Source of the DNA: Mitsuaria sp. GD03876
Lineage (GTDB): Bacteria; Pseudomonadota; Gammaproteobacteria; Burkholderiales; Burkholderiaceae_C
DNA length: 64,000 nucleotides
NCBI RefSeq assembly: GCF_029840635.1
Contig: NZ_JAOCCU010000006.1
Location: 62,001-126,000, forward strand
Direction: 5' to 3'
In this document: positions 25,740-35,632 of the stretch, piece after piece
Position numbering within the stretch: the first letter of the stretch is position 1
Layout of the letters: each line of letters begins with the position of its first letter
Translations under genes and position numbers: made by a program
The notes under the pieces: generated by a model
What the model was told of the DNA's origin: nothing
Databases searched by the model: none
The model's input: the letters and a program-made list of their open reading frames with translations, nothing else

Positions 25740-27611
25740 ATGGGTGTGAAGCGAGCGTTGGCGCCGATCGGGCGCTTCTTCGGCCGGCTGTGGTGGTTCC
25801 TGGACGGCACGCGGCGGGCAGTGTTCACGCTGCTGTTCTGGCTGATCGTGATCGGCCTGGTCTGGGCCGCGACCCGCGGCGGCAAGCCGCTGCAGGACAA
25901 GACCACGCTGGTGCTGGACATTCAGGGCGAGGTGGTCGAGCAGTTCTCCGGCTCCCCGCGCGACCAGGCGATCGCGCAGATCAAGGGCGAGAACCGCGCC
26001 CAGACCCGGCTGCGCGACATCGTGCGCGCGCTCGACGCCGCGGCCAAGGACGACAAGATCGTGCAGGTGCTGGTCGACCTCGACCAGATGGGCTCGGCCA
26101 CGCCGGCCGCGCTGCACGAGATCGAGGCCGCGCTGACCCGCTTCAAGGCGAGCAAGAAGCCGGTCGTGGCCTACGGCAACGCCTACGACCAGCGCGGCTA
26201 CTACCTCGCCGCGCAGGCCACCGAGGTCTACGTCCACCCGATGGGCGGCGTGATGATCGAGGGCTACGGCCGCTACCGCAACTACTACAAGGACGCGCTG
26301 GACCGCCTGGGCATCGCGCCCAACGTGATGCGGGTCGGCACCTACAAGAACGCGGTCGAACCCTACTTCGCCAACGGCCCGTCCAAGGCGACGCTGGAAG
26401 CCGAGGGCTACCTCTACGACGAGCTGTGGGCCCGCTACCAGGCCAGCGTCGAGGCCGCGCGCAAGCTGCCCAAGGGCGCGATCCAACGCGCCATCGACGA
26501 GTTGCCGCAGCGGCTGCAGGCGGTCGGCGGCGATCCCGGCAAGTTCGTGCTGGCCGAGAAGCTGGTCGACGGCCTGAAGACGCAGGACGAGGTCGAGACG
26601 CTGCTCGAGAAGCGCGGCGCGAAGGACGAGAAGCACCTGCGCCGCATCGGCCTGGGCGCCTACGTCGCGCAACTGCCGGCCAAGCTGCCCAAGCCCGAGG
26701 GCCAGGTCGGCATCCTCGTGGCCGAGGGCGAGATCGTGGACGGCAGCGCCGGCCCGGGCAAGATCGGCGGCGAGTCGATGTCCAAGCTGATCCGCCAGGC
26801 CCGCGAGGACGACAAGGTCAAGGCCATCGTGCTGCGCGTGAATTCGCCGGGCGGCAGCGCCTTCGCGTCGGAACTGGTGCGCCGCGAGCTCGAGGTGACG
26901 CGCGCGGTCGGCAAGCCGGTCGTGATCTCGATGGGCGGCGTGGCCGCGTCGGGCGGCTACTGGATCTCGATGTCCTCCGACGAGGTGATCGCCGATCCGT
27001 CCACGATCACCGGCTCGATCGGCGTGTTCGGCATGCTGCCCACCGGCGAGAAGCTGATGGACAAGCTCTCGATCCACACCGGCGGCTACACGACGACCTG
27101 GCTGGCCAACAGCTATGACCCGCGTCGCCCGCTGGACCCGCGGCTGGCGCAGGTGGTGCAGTCGTCCATCGAGCACATCTACGCCGACTTCACCGGCAAG
27201 GCCGCGCAGGCGCGCAAGAAGACGCCGCAGCAGATCGACGCCGTCGGCCAGGGCCGGGTGTGGACCGGCGCGCAGGCGCTGGAGCGCGGCCTGGTCGACC
27301 GCAACGGCCTGCTGGCCGACGCGGTCGCCAGCGCGGCCAAGCGCGCCAAGCTCGGCGACGACCCGACGGTGCGCTACGTCGAGCCGGAGCGCAGCACCGT
27401 CGACCGCCTGCTGACCAGCGTCGGCGACGCGGCCGCGCCGTCGCTGCGCGGCATGGTGATGCAGGCGATGGGCGGCTTCCCCGCGATCCCCGAACCGCTG
27501 CGCGAGGCGCAGGTCGACATGACCTGGCTGGCCGAGCAGGCGAAGGCGGGCCCGGCCGGCGCCAAGCCGCCGGTGAGAGCGATCGTGCACTGCCTCTGCA
27601 CGGCCCCCTGA
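25740..27611 (+). CDS. sppA: Signal peptide peptidase SppA, 67-kDa type
   Basis: 623 residues, the length of the two-domain gammaproteobacterial-type SppA. One N-terminal membrane helix (AVFTLLFWLIVIGLVWA, about residues 27-45) anchors it in the inner membrane. The catalytic dyad is spread over the duplicated domains: Lys203 in GTYKNAVEPY and Ser404 in GGVAASGGYWIS, matching Lys209/Ser409 of the E. coli enzyme. NSPGGSAFASEL is the conserved substrate-groove motif. It degrades cleaved signal peptides in the membrane. An upstream GGGAGGA motif precedes the ATG. The metX leader begins about 35 bp after its stop codon, with a ccccc-tga-ggggg hairpin lacking a T tract at the stop. Confidence 0.95.
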   Translation: MGVKRALAPIGRFFGRLWWFLDGTRRAVFTLLFWLIVIGLVWAATRGGKPLQDKTTLVLDIQGEVVEQFSGSPRDQAIAQIKGENRAQTRLRDIVRALDAAAKDDKIVQVLVDLDQMGSATPAALHEIEAALTRFKASKKPVVAYGNAYDQRGYYLAAQATEVYVHPMGGVMIEGYGRYRNYYKDALDRLGIAPNVMRVGTYKNAVEPYFANGPSKATLEAEGYLYDELWARYQASVEAARKLPKGAIQRAIDELPQRLQAVGGDPGKFVLAEKLVDGLKTQDEVETLLEKRGAKDEKHLRRIGLGAYVAQLPAKLPKPEGQVGILVAEGEIVDGSAGPGKIGGESMSKLIRQAREDDKVKAIVLRVNSPGGSAFASELVRRELEVTRAVGKPVVISMGGVAASGGYWISMSSDEVIADPSTITGSIGVFGMLPTGEKLMDKLSIHTGGYTTTWLANSYDPRRPLDPRLAQVVQSSIEHIYADFTGKAAQARKKTPQQIDAVGQGRVWTGAQALERGLVDRNGLLADAVASAAKRAKLGDDPTVRYVEPERSTVDRLLTSVGDAAAPSLRGMVMQAMGGFPAIPEPLREAQVDMTWLAEQAKAGPAGAKPPVRAIVHCLCTAP

Positions 27612-27633
27612 CGGGGGAGCGGGCGGGGGCCCC

Positions 27634-27639
27634 TATACT
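27634..27639 (+). promoter_or_regulatory. Probable -10 box of the metX promoter
   Basis: TATACT (5/6 to TATAAT) lies so that transcription would begin at about 27646, exactly where the riboswitch-like structure starts. The -35 region is GC-rich and unconvincing. Confidence 0.55.
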
Positions 27640-27647
27640 CCCGCCCC

Positions 27648-27703
27648 ACGGCGCCGATTTGTCCGGCTTGCGGGCGCCCAAGAAATGCAGCTAAAGAGGG
27701 ACA
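27648..27703 (+). promoter_or_regulatory. SAM-II-like riboswitch in the metX leader
   Basis: The leader matches what I remember of the SAM-II (metA/metX) aptamer: a P1 stem of ggcgcc (27650-27655) with ggcgcc (27673-27678), the GATTT that follows P1, a TTGC in the loop, and the 3' stretch aaatgcagctaaagaggg, whose GCTAAA and GGG are hallmarks. The loop bases gtcc (27661-27664) can pair with ggac (27699-27702) to close the pseudoknot. The size (about 55 nt) and location before metX also fit. Binding of S-adenosylmethionine would lower expression. The call rests on visual motif matching. Confidence 0.8.
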
Positions 27704-27722
27704 CCCGATCCACGTGATCGAG

Positions 27723-27766
27723 ACCCGGTGTTCCGCTTCAAGCAGCGGCGCCGGGTTTTGCTTTTT
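27723..27766 (+). terminator. Attenuator-type terminator between riboswitch and metX
   Basis: The stem acccgg / ccgggt (27723-27728 with 27751-27756) continues into ccgct / agcgg (27733-27737 with 27744-27748) and is followed by ttttgcttttt. It lies after the SAM-II-like element and just before metX, so SAM probably acts at least partly by transcription termination. In addition acaccc (27701-27706) is complementary to gggtgt (27768-27773), which overlaps the metX ribosome-binding site, so translational control is also possible. Confidence 0.75.
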
Positions 27767-27776
27767 GGGGTGTTCC

Positions 27777-28967
27777 ATGGGATCTGTCGGTGACGTCACA
27801 CCGCAGCGGCTGTTGTTCGACGAGCCGCTGACACTGCGCAGCGGCGCGCGCCTGGCCGGATACGAGTTGATGGTCGAGACCTACGGCCGGCTCAACGAGG
27901 ACAAGTCCAACGCGGTGCTGGTCTGCCACGCGCTCAACGCCAGCCACCATGTCGCCGGCACGCACGCGGGCGTCGAGAAGAGCGAAGGCTGGTGGGACAA
28001 CCTGGTCGGCCCGGGCAAGCCGCTGGACACGGACCGCTTCTTCGTCATCGGCATCAACAACCTGGGCTCGTGCTTCGGTTCGACCGGACCGATGCATCCG
28101 AACCCCGCGACCGGCCGCGTCTACGGCGCGGACTTCCCGGTGGTGACGGTGCACGACTGGGTCGACGCGCAGGCGCGGGTGCTGGACCGATTCGGCATCC
28201 AGCAGCTGGCGGCGGTGCTGGGCGGCTCGCTGGGCGGGATGCAGGCGCTGGACTGGTCGCTGCGGTATCCGGCGCGGATGCGCCACTGCGTCGCGGTCGC
28301 GACCGCGCCCAACCTGTCGGCGCAGAACATCGCCTTCAACGAGGTCGCCCGCCGCGCGATCATCACAGACCCCGAGTTCCACGACGGCCACTTCTACGAG
28401 CACGGCGTCGTGCCCCGCCGCGGCCTGCGCGTGGCGCGGATGATCGGCCACATCACCTACCTCAGCGACGACGTGATGGAGGAGAAGTTCGGCCGCCAGA
28501 TGCGCGCGGCGGAGCTGGGCTACTCGACCTCGGACATCGAGTTCCAGATCGAGAGCTACCTGCGCTACCAGGGCGACAAGTTCAGCGAGTACTTCGACGC
28601 CAACACCTACCTGCTGATCACGCGGGCGCTGGACTACTTCGACCCGGCGCGCGATCACGGCGGCGACCTGAGCCGCACCTTCGCCACGGCGCTGTGCAAG
28701 TACCTGGTGGTGAGCTTCACGACCGACTGGCGCTTCTCGCCGGCGCGCTCGCGCGAGATCGTCAAGGCGCTGCTGGACAACAAGCGCGACGTCTCCTACG
28801 CCGAGATCGACGCGCCGCACGGCCACGACGCGTTCCTGCTGGAGGACCCGCGGTATCACGGCGTGCTGCGCGCCTACTTCGACCGGATCGCCAAGGAGCA
28901 TGAACACGCGCTGCCGGGCGCCGCGACGGCGCCGGTGTCGCATCGGTTGGCGGGGGTGGCGGTATGA
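27777..28967 (+). CDS. metX: Homoserine O-acyltransferase, MetX family
   Basis: 396 residues from the ATG at 27777, which follows a GGGGTG ribosome-binding site; a GTG at 27714 is in frame but lies inside the leader hairpin. It has the alpha/beta-hydrolase fold with the catalytic triad Ser151 ([12 protein letters not shown]), Asp317 (FTTDWRFSP) and His350 (PHGHDAFLL). It activates homoserine with acetyl-CoA, or succinyl-CoA in some members, for methionine synthesis in the cytoplasm; the acyl donor cannot be assigned safely by eye. It is the first gene of metX-metW (4-bp ATGA overlap) and lies behind a SAM-II-like riboswitch and attenuator, giving feedback by S-adenosylmethionine. Confidence 0.95.
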   Translation: MGSVGDVTPQRLLFDEPLTLRSGARLAGYELMVETYGRLNEDKSNAVLVCHALNASHHVAGTHAGVEKSEGWWDNLVGPGKPLDTDRFFVIGINNLGSCFGSTGPMHPNPATGRVYGADFPVVTVHDWVDAQARVLDRFGIQQLAAVLGGSLGGMQALDWSLRYPARMRHCVAVATAPNLSAQNIAFNEVARRAIITDPEFHDGHFYEHGVVPRRGLRVARMIGHITYLSDDVMEEKFGRQMRAAELGYSTSDIEFQIESYLRYQGDKFSEYFDANTYLLITRALDYFDPARDHGGDLSRTFATALCKYLVVSFTTDWRFSPARSREIVKALLDNKRDVSYAEIDAPHGHDAFLLEDPRYHGVLRAYFDRIAKEHEHALPGAATAPVSHRLAGVAV

Positions 28968-29548
28968 GCGACCGGGCGGTGATGGACATGATCGCGGAAC
29001 TCGTTCCAGCCGGTTCGCGCGTGCTGGACCTGGGCTGCGGCACCGGCGAGCTGCTGGCGCACCTGCAAACGACCAAGGGCTGCACCGGCTATGGCGTGGA
29101 GCTCGACGACGCGAACGTGCTGGCCTGCGCGCAGCGCGGCGTCAACGTGATCCAGCTGAACCTGGAAGAGGGCCTGGCGATCTTCGAGGACCAGAGCTTC
29201 GACGTCGTGCTGCAGCTCGAGACGCTGCAGAACCTGCGCAACACCGAGGCGATGCTGCGCGAGACGGCGCGCGTCGGCCGCGTGGGCATCGTGAGCTTCC
29301 CGAACTTCGCGCACTGGCCGAACCGGCTGCAGGTGCTGGCGGGCCGGATGCCGGTGACGCGGGTGCTGCCGTACCAGTGGTACGACACGCCCAACATCCG
29401 CGTCGGCACCTATGCCGACTTCCAGATCCTGGCGCGCAAATGCGGGCTGCGGGTGCGCGACAGCTTCGGCGTGCAGGACGGCCGGCAGGTCCGCGTGCTG
29501 CCCAACCTGATGGCCAGCATGGCGGTGTTCAAGTTCGATCGGGACTGA
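28964..29548 (+). CDS. metW: Methionine biosynthesis protein MetW
   Basis: 194 residues. The class I methyltransferase-like nucleotide-binding motif [15 protein letters not shown] is near the N-terminus, and the family-specific [38 protein letters not shown] and [11 protein letters not shown] segments identify MetW. MetW is required with MetX for homoserine acylation in several proteobacteria; its molecular role is thought to be an accessory one. The ATG overlaps the metX stop codon by four bases, so the two are co-translated. No further met gene follows; the next gene is convergent. Confidence 0.95.
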   Translation: MSDRAVMDMIAELVPAGSRVLDLGCGTGELLAHLQTTKGCTGYGVELDDANVLACAQRGVNVIQLNLEEGLAIFEDQSFDVVLQLETLQNLRNTEAMLRETARVGRVGIVSFPNFAHWPNRLQVLAGRMPVTRVLPYQWYDTPNIRVGTYADFQILARKCGLRVRDSFGVQDGRQVRVLPNLMASMAVFKFDRD

Positions 29549-29620
29549 TCGTGCGGGCCCGCGGCAAGGACAGCCGCGGAGACGATCCAGCGACGGCGGA
29601 GAGTGCGATGGCGAGGACGC

Positions 29621-30607
29621 TCAGTCCTCGTAGCGCCCCAGCCGCACCATGGTCTGGCCCGCTTGCCCGGCGCGGCGCGACGGCATGATCAGCACGCAGT
29701 CGTCGTGCGGCGTGGTCCAGCGGCGCTCGCCGTCCTCGGCCAGCGGCGTGCCGGCCGCGGGCACCACCATCAGGTGATGCGTCGGCAGCACGAAGCGGAA
29801 GTGCGGCGACGCCGCGGTCACCCCTTCGCCGACGCGCACCAGCCGCTGCCGCGCCGGCGCCGGCACGCGGCCTTGCGCCGCGGCCCAGTCCGCGTCCACC
29901 ATGCCGAGCTCGCGCAGGAAGCGCAGCGTCACGTCGATCGCCATGTCGGCGCTCGCCCGGTCCCAGTGCGCGCCGCACTCGACCAGCACCGCCTGCCGCG
30001 CGCTCGCCGGATCGGCGAAGCCGCCCCGGTCGATCATCCGCAGCCCCGCCGCATGGCCGGTGTCCACCAGCAGCGTCGCCGGCTGCCCGAGCGCGCGCGC
30101 CAGCGCCACGCTCTTGTCGGTCTGGCCGCAGATGGTCAGCGCCGGCGCGCCGGGCTCCTGCATCGAGTGCAGGTCCAGCAGCACGTCCGCCGCGTCGACG
30201 AAGGGCGCCAGCTCGCGCGCCCGTCGCAGCTCGACCGAGACGCGGGACCCGCGCAGCACCGCGTCGTCCCAGATCCGGTTCATGTCCTCGTCGACGCAGC
30301 GCGACGCGAACGGCTCCAGCGCGTCGAAGCGCTCGAAGGCTTCGACATTGGCGAAGGCCAGCACCAGCCGGCCGCGGGCCGGCCGCACGCCCTGCGCCAG
30401 CAGCCAGTCCAGGGCGATCGCGCCGCACAGCTCGTTGCCGTGGATGAGCGCCACCACCATCGCCGACGGGCCCGGCAGTCCGGACTCGAGCACATGCACG
30501 AACTCGACCCCGGTGCCGGTGCCCCGCCGCCAGCGCTCGATCGGCGGCGGCTGCAGGCGGACGTCCGGATTCAGCGGCGGGAAGGACTCGAGCAGGGCAG
30601 GGGTCAT
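29621..30607 (-). CDS. Succinylglutamate desuccinylase/aspartoacylase-family zinc hydrolase
   Basis: 328 residues. The zinc-binding pattern of the AstE/AspA family is visible: VALIHGNELCGAIALDW (His and Glu ligands), DEDMNRIWDD, and VLLDLHSMQEPG (third ligand His), and a later VLVECGAHWDR segment holds the expected catalytic Glu. Members release acyl groups from N-acyl amino acids. No other arginine-degradation (ast) gene is adjacent, so the substrate is uncertain; a role in N-acyl amino acid or small-peptide metabolism is as likely. It is convergent with metW (72 bp apart) and divergent from the hydrolase at 30674, with 66 bp between the start codons. Confidence 0.8.
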   Translation of the reverse strand: MTPALLESFPPLNPDVRLQPPPIERWRRGTGTGVEFVHVLESGLPGPSAMVVALIHGNELCGAIALDWLLAQGVRPARGRLVLAFANVEAFERFDALEPFASRCVDEDMNRIWDDAVLRGSRVSVELRRARELAPFVDAADVLLDLHSMQEPGAPALTICGQTDKSVALARALGQPATLLVDTGHAAGLRMIDRGGFADPASARQAVLVECGAHWDRASADMAIDVTLRFLRELGMVDADWAAAQGRVPAPARQRLVRVGEGVTAASPHFRFVLPTHHLMVVPAAGTPLAEDGERRWTTPHDDCVLIMPSRRAGQAGQTMVRLGRYED

Positions 30608-30659
30608 CGCGGTTCAATCGTGGGGGGGCGCCACGGCTGGCGGACATGGCGGGCGATCC

Positions 30660-30665
30660 TACACT
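30660..30665 (+). promoter_or_regulatory. Possible -10 element immediately before the hydrolase start
   Basis: TACACT ends 8 nt before the ATG at 30674. No Shine-Dalgarno is present, so the transcript may be leaderless. No good -35 box is visible. Confidence 0.3.
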
Positions 30666-30673
30666 CCGGCCCC

Positions 30674-31522
30674 ATGAAGACTCTGACCGGCCATGACGGC
30701 CTGCCGCTGCACTGGCGGGAATGGGGCGCCGACCTGTCGCTGCCCACGCGCGGCACCGTGCTGATCGTCCACGGCCTGGGCGAGCACATCGGCCGCTACG
30801 AGGCCGTCGCCCAGCGCCTGAACGACTGGGGCTGGCATGCCGCCGGCTTCGACCAGCGCGGCCACGGCGCCTCCGGCGGCCCGCGCGGCGACATCCCCGC
30901 CCACGACAGCCTGCTGCGGGACCTGGCCGCCGCCATCGACAGCCTGCGCGCCGACGACCGCAAGGGCCGCGGCCCGCTGATCCTGCTCGGCCACAGCATG
31001 GGCGGCGCCGTCGCGGCGCGTTTCGTCGCCGGCGCGCTCGAGGGCGCCGCCTGGTCCCGCCCGGTCGACGGCCTGGTGCTCAGCTCCCCGGCGCTCGACG
31101 CCGGCCTGTCGGCCTTCCAGCGCGGGCTGCTCGCCACCACGCTGCCGCTGGTGCCGCACCTGGCCGTCGGCAACCGGCTGAACCCGGCCTGGGTCTCGCG
31201 CAGCCCCGAGGTCGTGCAGGCCTACAAGGACGATCCGCTGGTCCACGACCGCATCACCCCGACGCTAGCGAAGATGATCGCGTCGTTCGGTCCGGAAACC
31301 CTGCCGCTGGTGCCGCGCTGGACCACGCCGACGCTGCTGATGTGGGCCGGCGCCGACCGCTGCGTCGCCCCGGCGGGCAGCGCCGCCTTCGCCGAGGCCG
31401 CCGCCGCGGGCGGCGCGGTGCAGGCGGTGGCCTTCCCGGGCCTGGCGCACGAGATCTTCAACGAGCCTGAGCGCGAACAGGTCTTCGCCCGGCTGCGTGC
31501 CTGGCTGGGCGCGCGCTCCTAG
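30674..31522 (+). CDS. Alpha/beta hydrolase, monoacylglycerol-lipase-like
   Basis: 282 residues. GTVLIVHGLGEHIGRYEAVAQRL and GFDQRGHGASGGPRGD are the characteristic oxyanion and cap regions of monoacylglycerol lipase / lysophospholipase L2-type enzymes; the nucleophile is in LLGHSMGGAVAARF, the acid in LLMWAGADRCVAP, and the His in AFPGLAHEIFNEPER. All triad residues are present. It should hydrolyse monoacylglycerols or lysophospholipids, at the membrane or in the cytoplasm as no signal peptide is seen. The following M20 peptidase gene is 88 bp downstream; a TAGAAT hexamer straddles the stop codon of this gene and could start that next transcript. Confidence 0.85.
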   Translation: MKTLTGHDGLPLHWREWGADLSLPTRGTVLIVHGLGEHIGRYEAVAQRLNDWGWHAAGFDQRGHGASGGPRGDIPAHDSLLRDLAAAIDSLRADDRKGRGPLILLGHSMGGAVAARFVAGALEGAAWSRPVDGLVLSSPALDAGLSAFQRGLLATTLPLVPHLAVGNRLNPAWVSRSPEVVQAYKDDPLVHDRITPTLAKMIASFGPETLPLVPRWTTPTLLMWAGADRCVAPAGSAAFAEAAAAGGAVQAVAFPGLAHEIFNEPEREQVFARLRAWLGARS

Positions 31523-31610
31523 AATCGCCGGATCCCTCTCACTCGCCCGTCCGGCCGCCCCTGGCGCCGGACTTCGCCAAGGCGGCCGACCGGCCGCGCA
31601 GGAGACCCGC

Positions 31611-33086
<1,476 letters not shown>

Positions 33087-33185
33087 CGGCGGCGCCCTCG
33101 CGCGGCCCGCGGGCCGCGCCGGTCCGCTGAACGACCCACACAGGGGCGGCCCGCGACGGCGCGGCGACCGCCCGGAGGAGACGGG

Positions 33186-34190
33186 ATGGATCAGGTCAAG
33201 GCCATGCGGGTGTTCACCCGCGTGATCGACGAGGGCAGCCTCGCCGGCGCCGCGCGGGCGCTGGACCTGGCGCCGGCCGTCGTCACGCGGCTGGTGGCGG
33301 ATCTGGAGGAGCACCTCGGCGCGCGGCTGCTCAACCGCACGACGCGGCGGCTGTCGCTGACCGACGTCGGCGAGGGCTACCTGGAGCGCTGCCGTCGCAT
33401 CCTCAGCGACATCGAGGAGGCCGAGGCGCTGGCCACCGCCGCCGTCAACGAGCCGCGCGGCAACCTGCGCGTGCTGATGCCGCCGGCGATCGCGATCCAC
33501 CAGCTGGCGCGGCACATGGCGCGCTTCCACGCGATGTACCCGCTGGTCAGCGTCGAGCTGGTGGCGCCCGGGCCGGTGGACACGCTCGACGAGAGCTTCG
33601 ACATCACCGTCATCTCGACCCGCAGCCCGCTGCAGGGCGACTTCATCGCCCGCAAGCTGGCCCGCACCGAGGTCATCATGTGCGCGGCGCCGGAGTACCT
33701 GGCTCGGCGCGGCAAGCCGCAGCACCCGTCGGAGCTCAAGCAGCACGACCTGATGCTGCCGCCGATCCACGAGCTCGCGCGCGGCGTGACCTTCGAGCGC
33801 TGCGGCGTCGACGGGCTCACCACGGAGAGCTTCTTCGCGATCCCGTCGCGGCCGGTGATGACGACCTCGTCGGTGGACACCAAGTACGCCTGCGCGCTGC
33901 ACGGGCTGGGCGTGGCGGGGCTGCCGTCCTTCGTCGTCGGCGACGCGCTGATGGAGGGGGCGCTCGAGCGCGTGCTGTCGCAGTGGCGCATCTACAGCTA
34001 CCAGCTGTGGGCCGCGATGCCGACCCGCAAGTTCGTGCCGGCGCGCACCCGCGCGTTCATGGACTTCCTGATCGAGGTCTTCGGCGGGAAGGACGAGGAC
34101 CCGTGGCTCGCCGCCGCCGGCTGCCCGTCGTACCGCGCCGCCCAGGAACTCCTGGCCGCGCAGGCCGCGAAAGCCGCCGCCGCCGACTAG
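33186..34190 (+). CDS. LysR-family transcriptional regulator
   Basis: 334 residues. The N-terminal winged helix-turn-helix is MDQVKAMRVFTRVIDEGSLAGAARALDLAPAVVTRLV with the wing NRTTRRLSLTDVGEGYLERC, followed by the linker helix and a periplasmic-binding-like effector domain from about residue 90 (GNLRVLMPPAIAIHQLARHM) to the end. The C-terminal 30 residues are Ala-rich. A GGAGGAGACGG region precedes the ATG. It belongs to the large CrgA/AaeR-like group. The target is not evident: LysR genes usually sit divergent to their targets, but this one runs co-directionally after the M20 peptidase gene and convergent to amgK. Confidence 0.9.
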   Translation: MDQVKAMRVFTRVIDEGSLAGAARALDLAPAVVTRLVADLEEHLGARLLNRTTRRLSLTDVGEGYLERCRRILSDIEEAEALATAAVNEPRGNLRVLMPPAIAIHQLARHMARFHAMYPLVSVELVAPGPVDTLDESFDITVISTRSPLQGDFIARKLARTEVIMCAAPEYLARRGKPQHPSELKQHDLMLPPIHELARGVTFERCGVDGLTTESFFAIPSRPVMTTSSVDTKYACALHGLGVAGLPSFVVGDALMEGALERVLSQWRIYSYQLWAAMPTRKFVPARTRAFMDFLIEVFGGKDEDPWLAAAGCPSYRAAQELLAAQAAKAAAAD

Positions 34191-34305
34191 GAAGCACCTT
34201 CACCCGCGGATAAGCAAGCAGACGGTGCGCTGGCCAGGCGCCGCGCGGAGCCGGACGTCCTGTGCGGCGAGCGCGGCAACGACGCCAGCGTGACGTCCGC
34301 GCCGC

Positions 34306-35430
34306 TTAGCGGAGGGTGAAGCCGGTTTGGGTGAACTGCGGCTGTAGATCCTCGACGAGGCGAAGGAGCGGCGCGAGCTCCACGTACCGCGTCGCCGTCT
34401 TCACCACGTAGGCGTAGAAGCGCGGCAGGTCCTCGACGTAGTGGGGCTTGCCGTCGCGGTGCTTGAGTCGGCAGAAGATGCCCATGATCTTGAGCTGGCG
34501 CTGCAGCACCGTCCATTCCAACCGGCGCCAGAACAGGCCGAAGTCCAGCGCCATCTCATGCGGGTCCTCGCCGGTGGGATCGGCCGGGTCCGCGCCGAAC
34601 AGCCCGGCCTGGCGCGCGCCTTCCCAGTAGCGCACCGCCCAGTCGAGCTCCTCGGCCTCTTCCCAGGAGATGAAGGCGTCGCGCAGCAGCGAGGCGATGT
34701 CGTAGGTGATCGGGCCCAGCACCGCGTCTTGGAAATCGAGGATGCCGGGGTTGGCGTCGCACACCATCAGGTTGCGCGGCATGTAGTCGCGGTGCATCGG
34801 CACCCGCGGCTGGGCGGCCACGTTGGTCGACAGCAGCGCCACCGTGCGGTCCCAGTAGCCCTGCTGCTTCTCGTTCCACTGCTTGCCGTGGTGGGCCTGG
34901 ACGCACCAGTCGACGAAGATCTGCAGCTCCCGGCGCACGAAGGCGTCGTCGAAGGCCGGCAGCGCGCCGTCGGCGCGCGCGGCCTCGCAACCCTGCCAGC
35001 GCAGCAGCGCCGCGGTGGCGTCGCGCATCAGCGTCTGGGGTGTCCGCGTGTCGCCGTCACGCTGCGCGCGCAGGAGGGCCTCGAGGTAGGAACGGGTGCC
35101 CAGGTCTTCCATCAGCGCGAAGCCCAGCGCCGCGTCATGGGCCAGGATCGCCGGCACGTGCAATCCGCAACCGGCCATCAGCGCGCCGACCTCGACGAAG
35201 GGCCGCACCTGGTTGGGTGCCGCCGGGTCGTCCATCACGATCAGCGTGCGGCCGTCCGCCGCCGCCACGCGCAGGTAGCGGCGGAACCCCGCGTCGCTGC
35301 TGGCGACGGCCAGGGTCTCGGGCCGCAGGCCGTGCGCGGCCGCGAGCGGCGCCAGCCAGTGGTCGAAGCGGGCGGCGCGGTCGGCGTCGGACCAGGGCAC
35401 GGGCGCGGCGTTCGGAGCGGAAGCGGTCAT
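34306..35430 (-). CDS. amgK: Cell-wall amino-sugar kinase AmgK-like (aminoglycoside phosphotransferase fold)
   Basis: 374 residues from the ATG at 35430. The kinase-like fold shows LIVMDDPAAPNQVRPFVEVGALM near the N-terminus, the catalytic loop MHRDYMPRNLMV and the metal-binding ILDFQDAVLGPITYDIASLLRDAF. These, and the divergent position next to lptD, match AmgK, which phosphorylates N-acetylmuramate and N-acetylglucosamine at the anomeric position for recycling of cell-wall sugars. In the best known cases murU (an uridylyltransferase) follows amgK directly; here the next gene is a convergent LysR regulator, so murU is not in this locus. The call to AmgK rather than a related phosphotransferase depends partly on this neighbourhood. 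Confidence 0.78.
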   Translation of the reverse strand: MTASAPNAAPVPWSDADRAARFDHWLAPLAAAHGLRPETLAVASSDAGFRRYLRVAAADGRTLIVMDDPAAPNQVRPFVEVGALMAGCGLHVPAILAHDAALGFALMEDLGTRSYLEALLRAQRDGDTRTPQTLMRDATAALLRWQGCEAARADGALPAFDDAFVRRELQIFVDWCVQAHHGKQWNEKQQGYWDRTVALLSTNVAAQPRVPMHRDYMPRNLMVCDANPGILDFQDAVLGPITYDIASLLRDAFISWEEAEELDWAVRYWEGARQAGLFGADPADPTGEDPHEMALDFGLFWRRLEWTVLQRQLKIMGIFCRLKHRDGKPHYVEDLPRFYAYVVKTATRYVELAPLLRLVEDLQPQFTQTGFTLR

Positions 35431-35552
35431 CGGCAAGGGCGCGCGGGGTCGCGGGCGGGGCGGGTGCGAGGAAGCAGAAGGGCCGCTGCGCGAGCGGCCC
35501 CGGGGTCGGTGACAAGGCGTGGCGGCGGTCCTGCCGGCCGGCGAGCCTCGTG

Positions 35553-35565
35553 GATAATGATTCTA
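35553..35565. promoter_or_regulatory. Overlapping divergent -10 boxes for lptD and amgK
   Basis: On the plus strand GATAAT (35553-35558) faces lptD, and on the minus strand TAGAAT (35560-35565) faces amgK. The 202-bp divergent gap contains no other AT-rich site. The two promoters would share polymerase contacts and could exclude each other. Confidence 0.5.
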
Positions 35566-35632
35566 CAAACCCCGGGCAGCGCGGCGCGATCGACGCGCGG
35601 CCGCCTGACCTCTGCAAGACGCTGCCCGCCTG

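Noticed and set aside
27714-27776. GTG at 27714 as the metX start
   Set aside because: It lies inside the terminator hairpin of the leader, adds 21 unconserved residues and lacks a ribosome-binding site; the ATG at 27777 follows GGGGTG.
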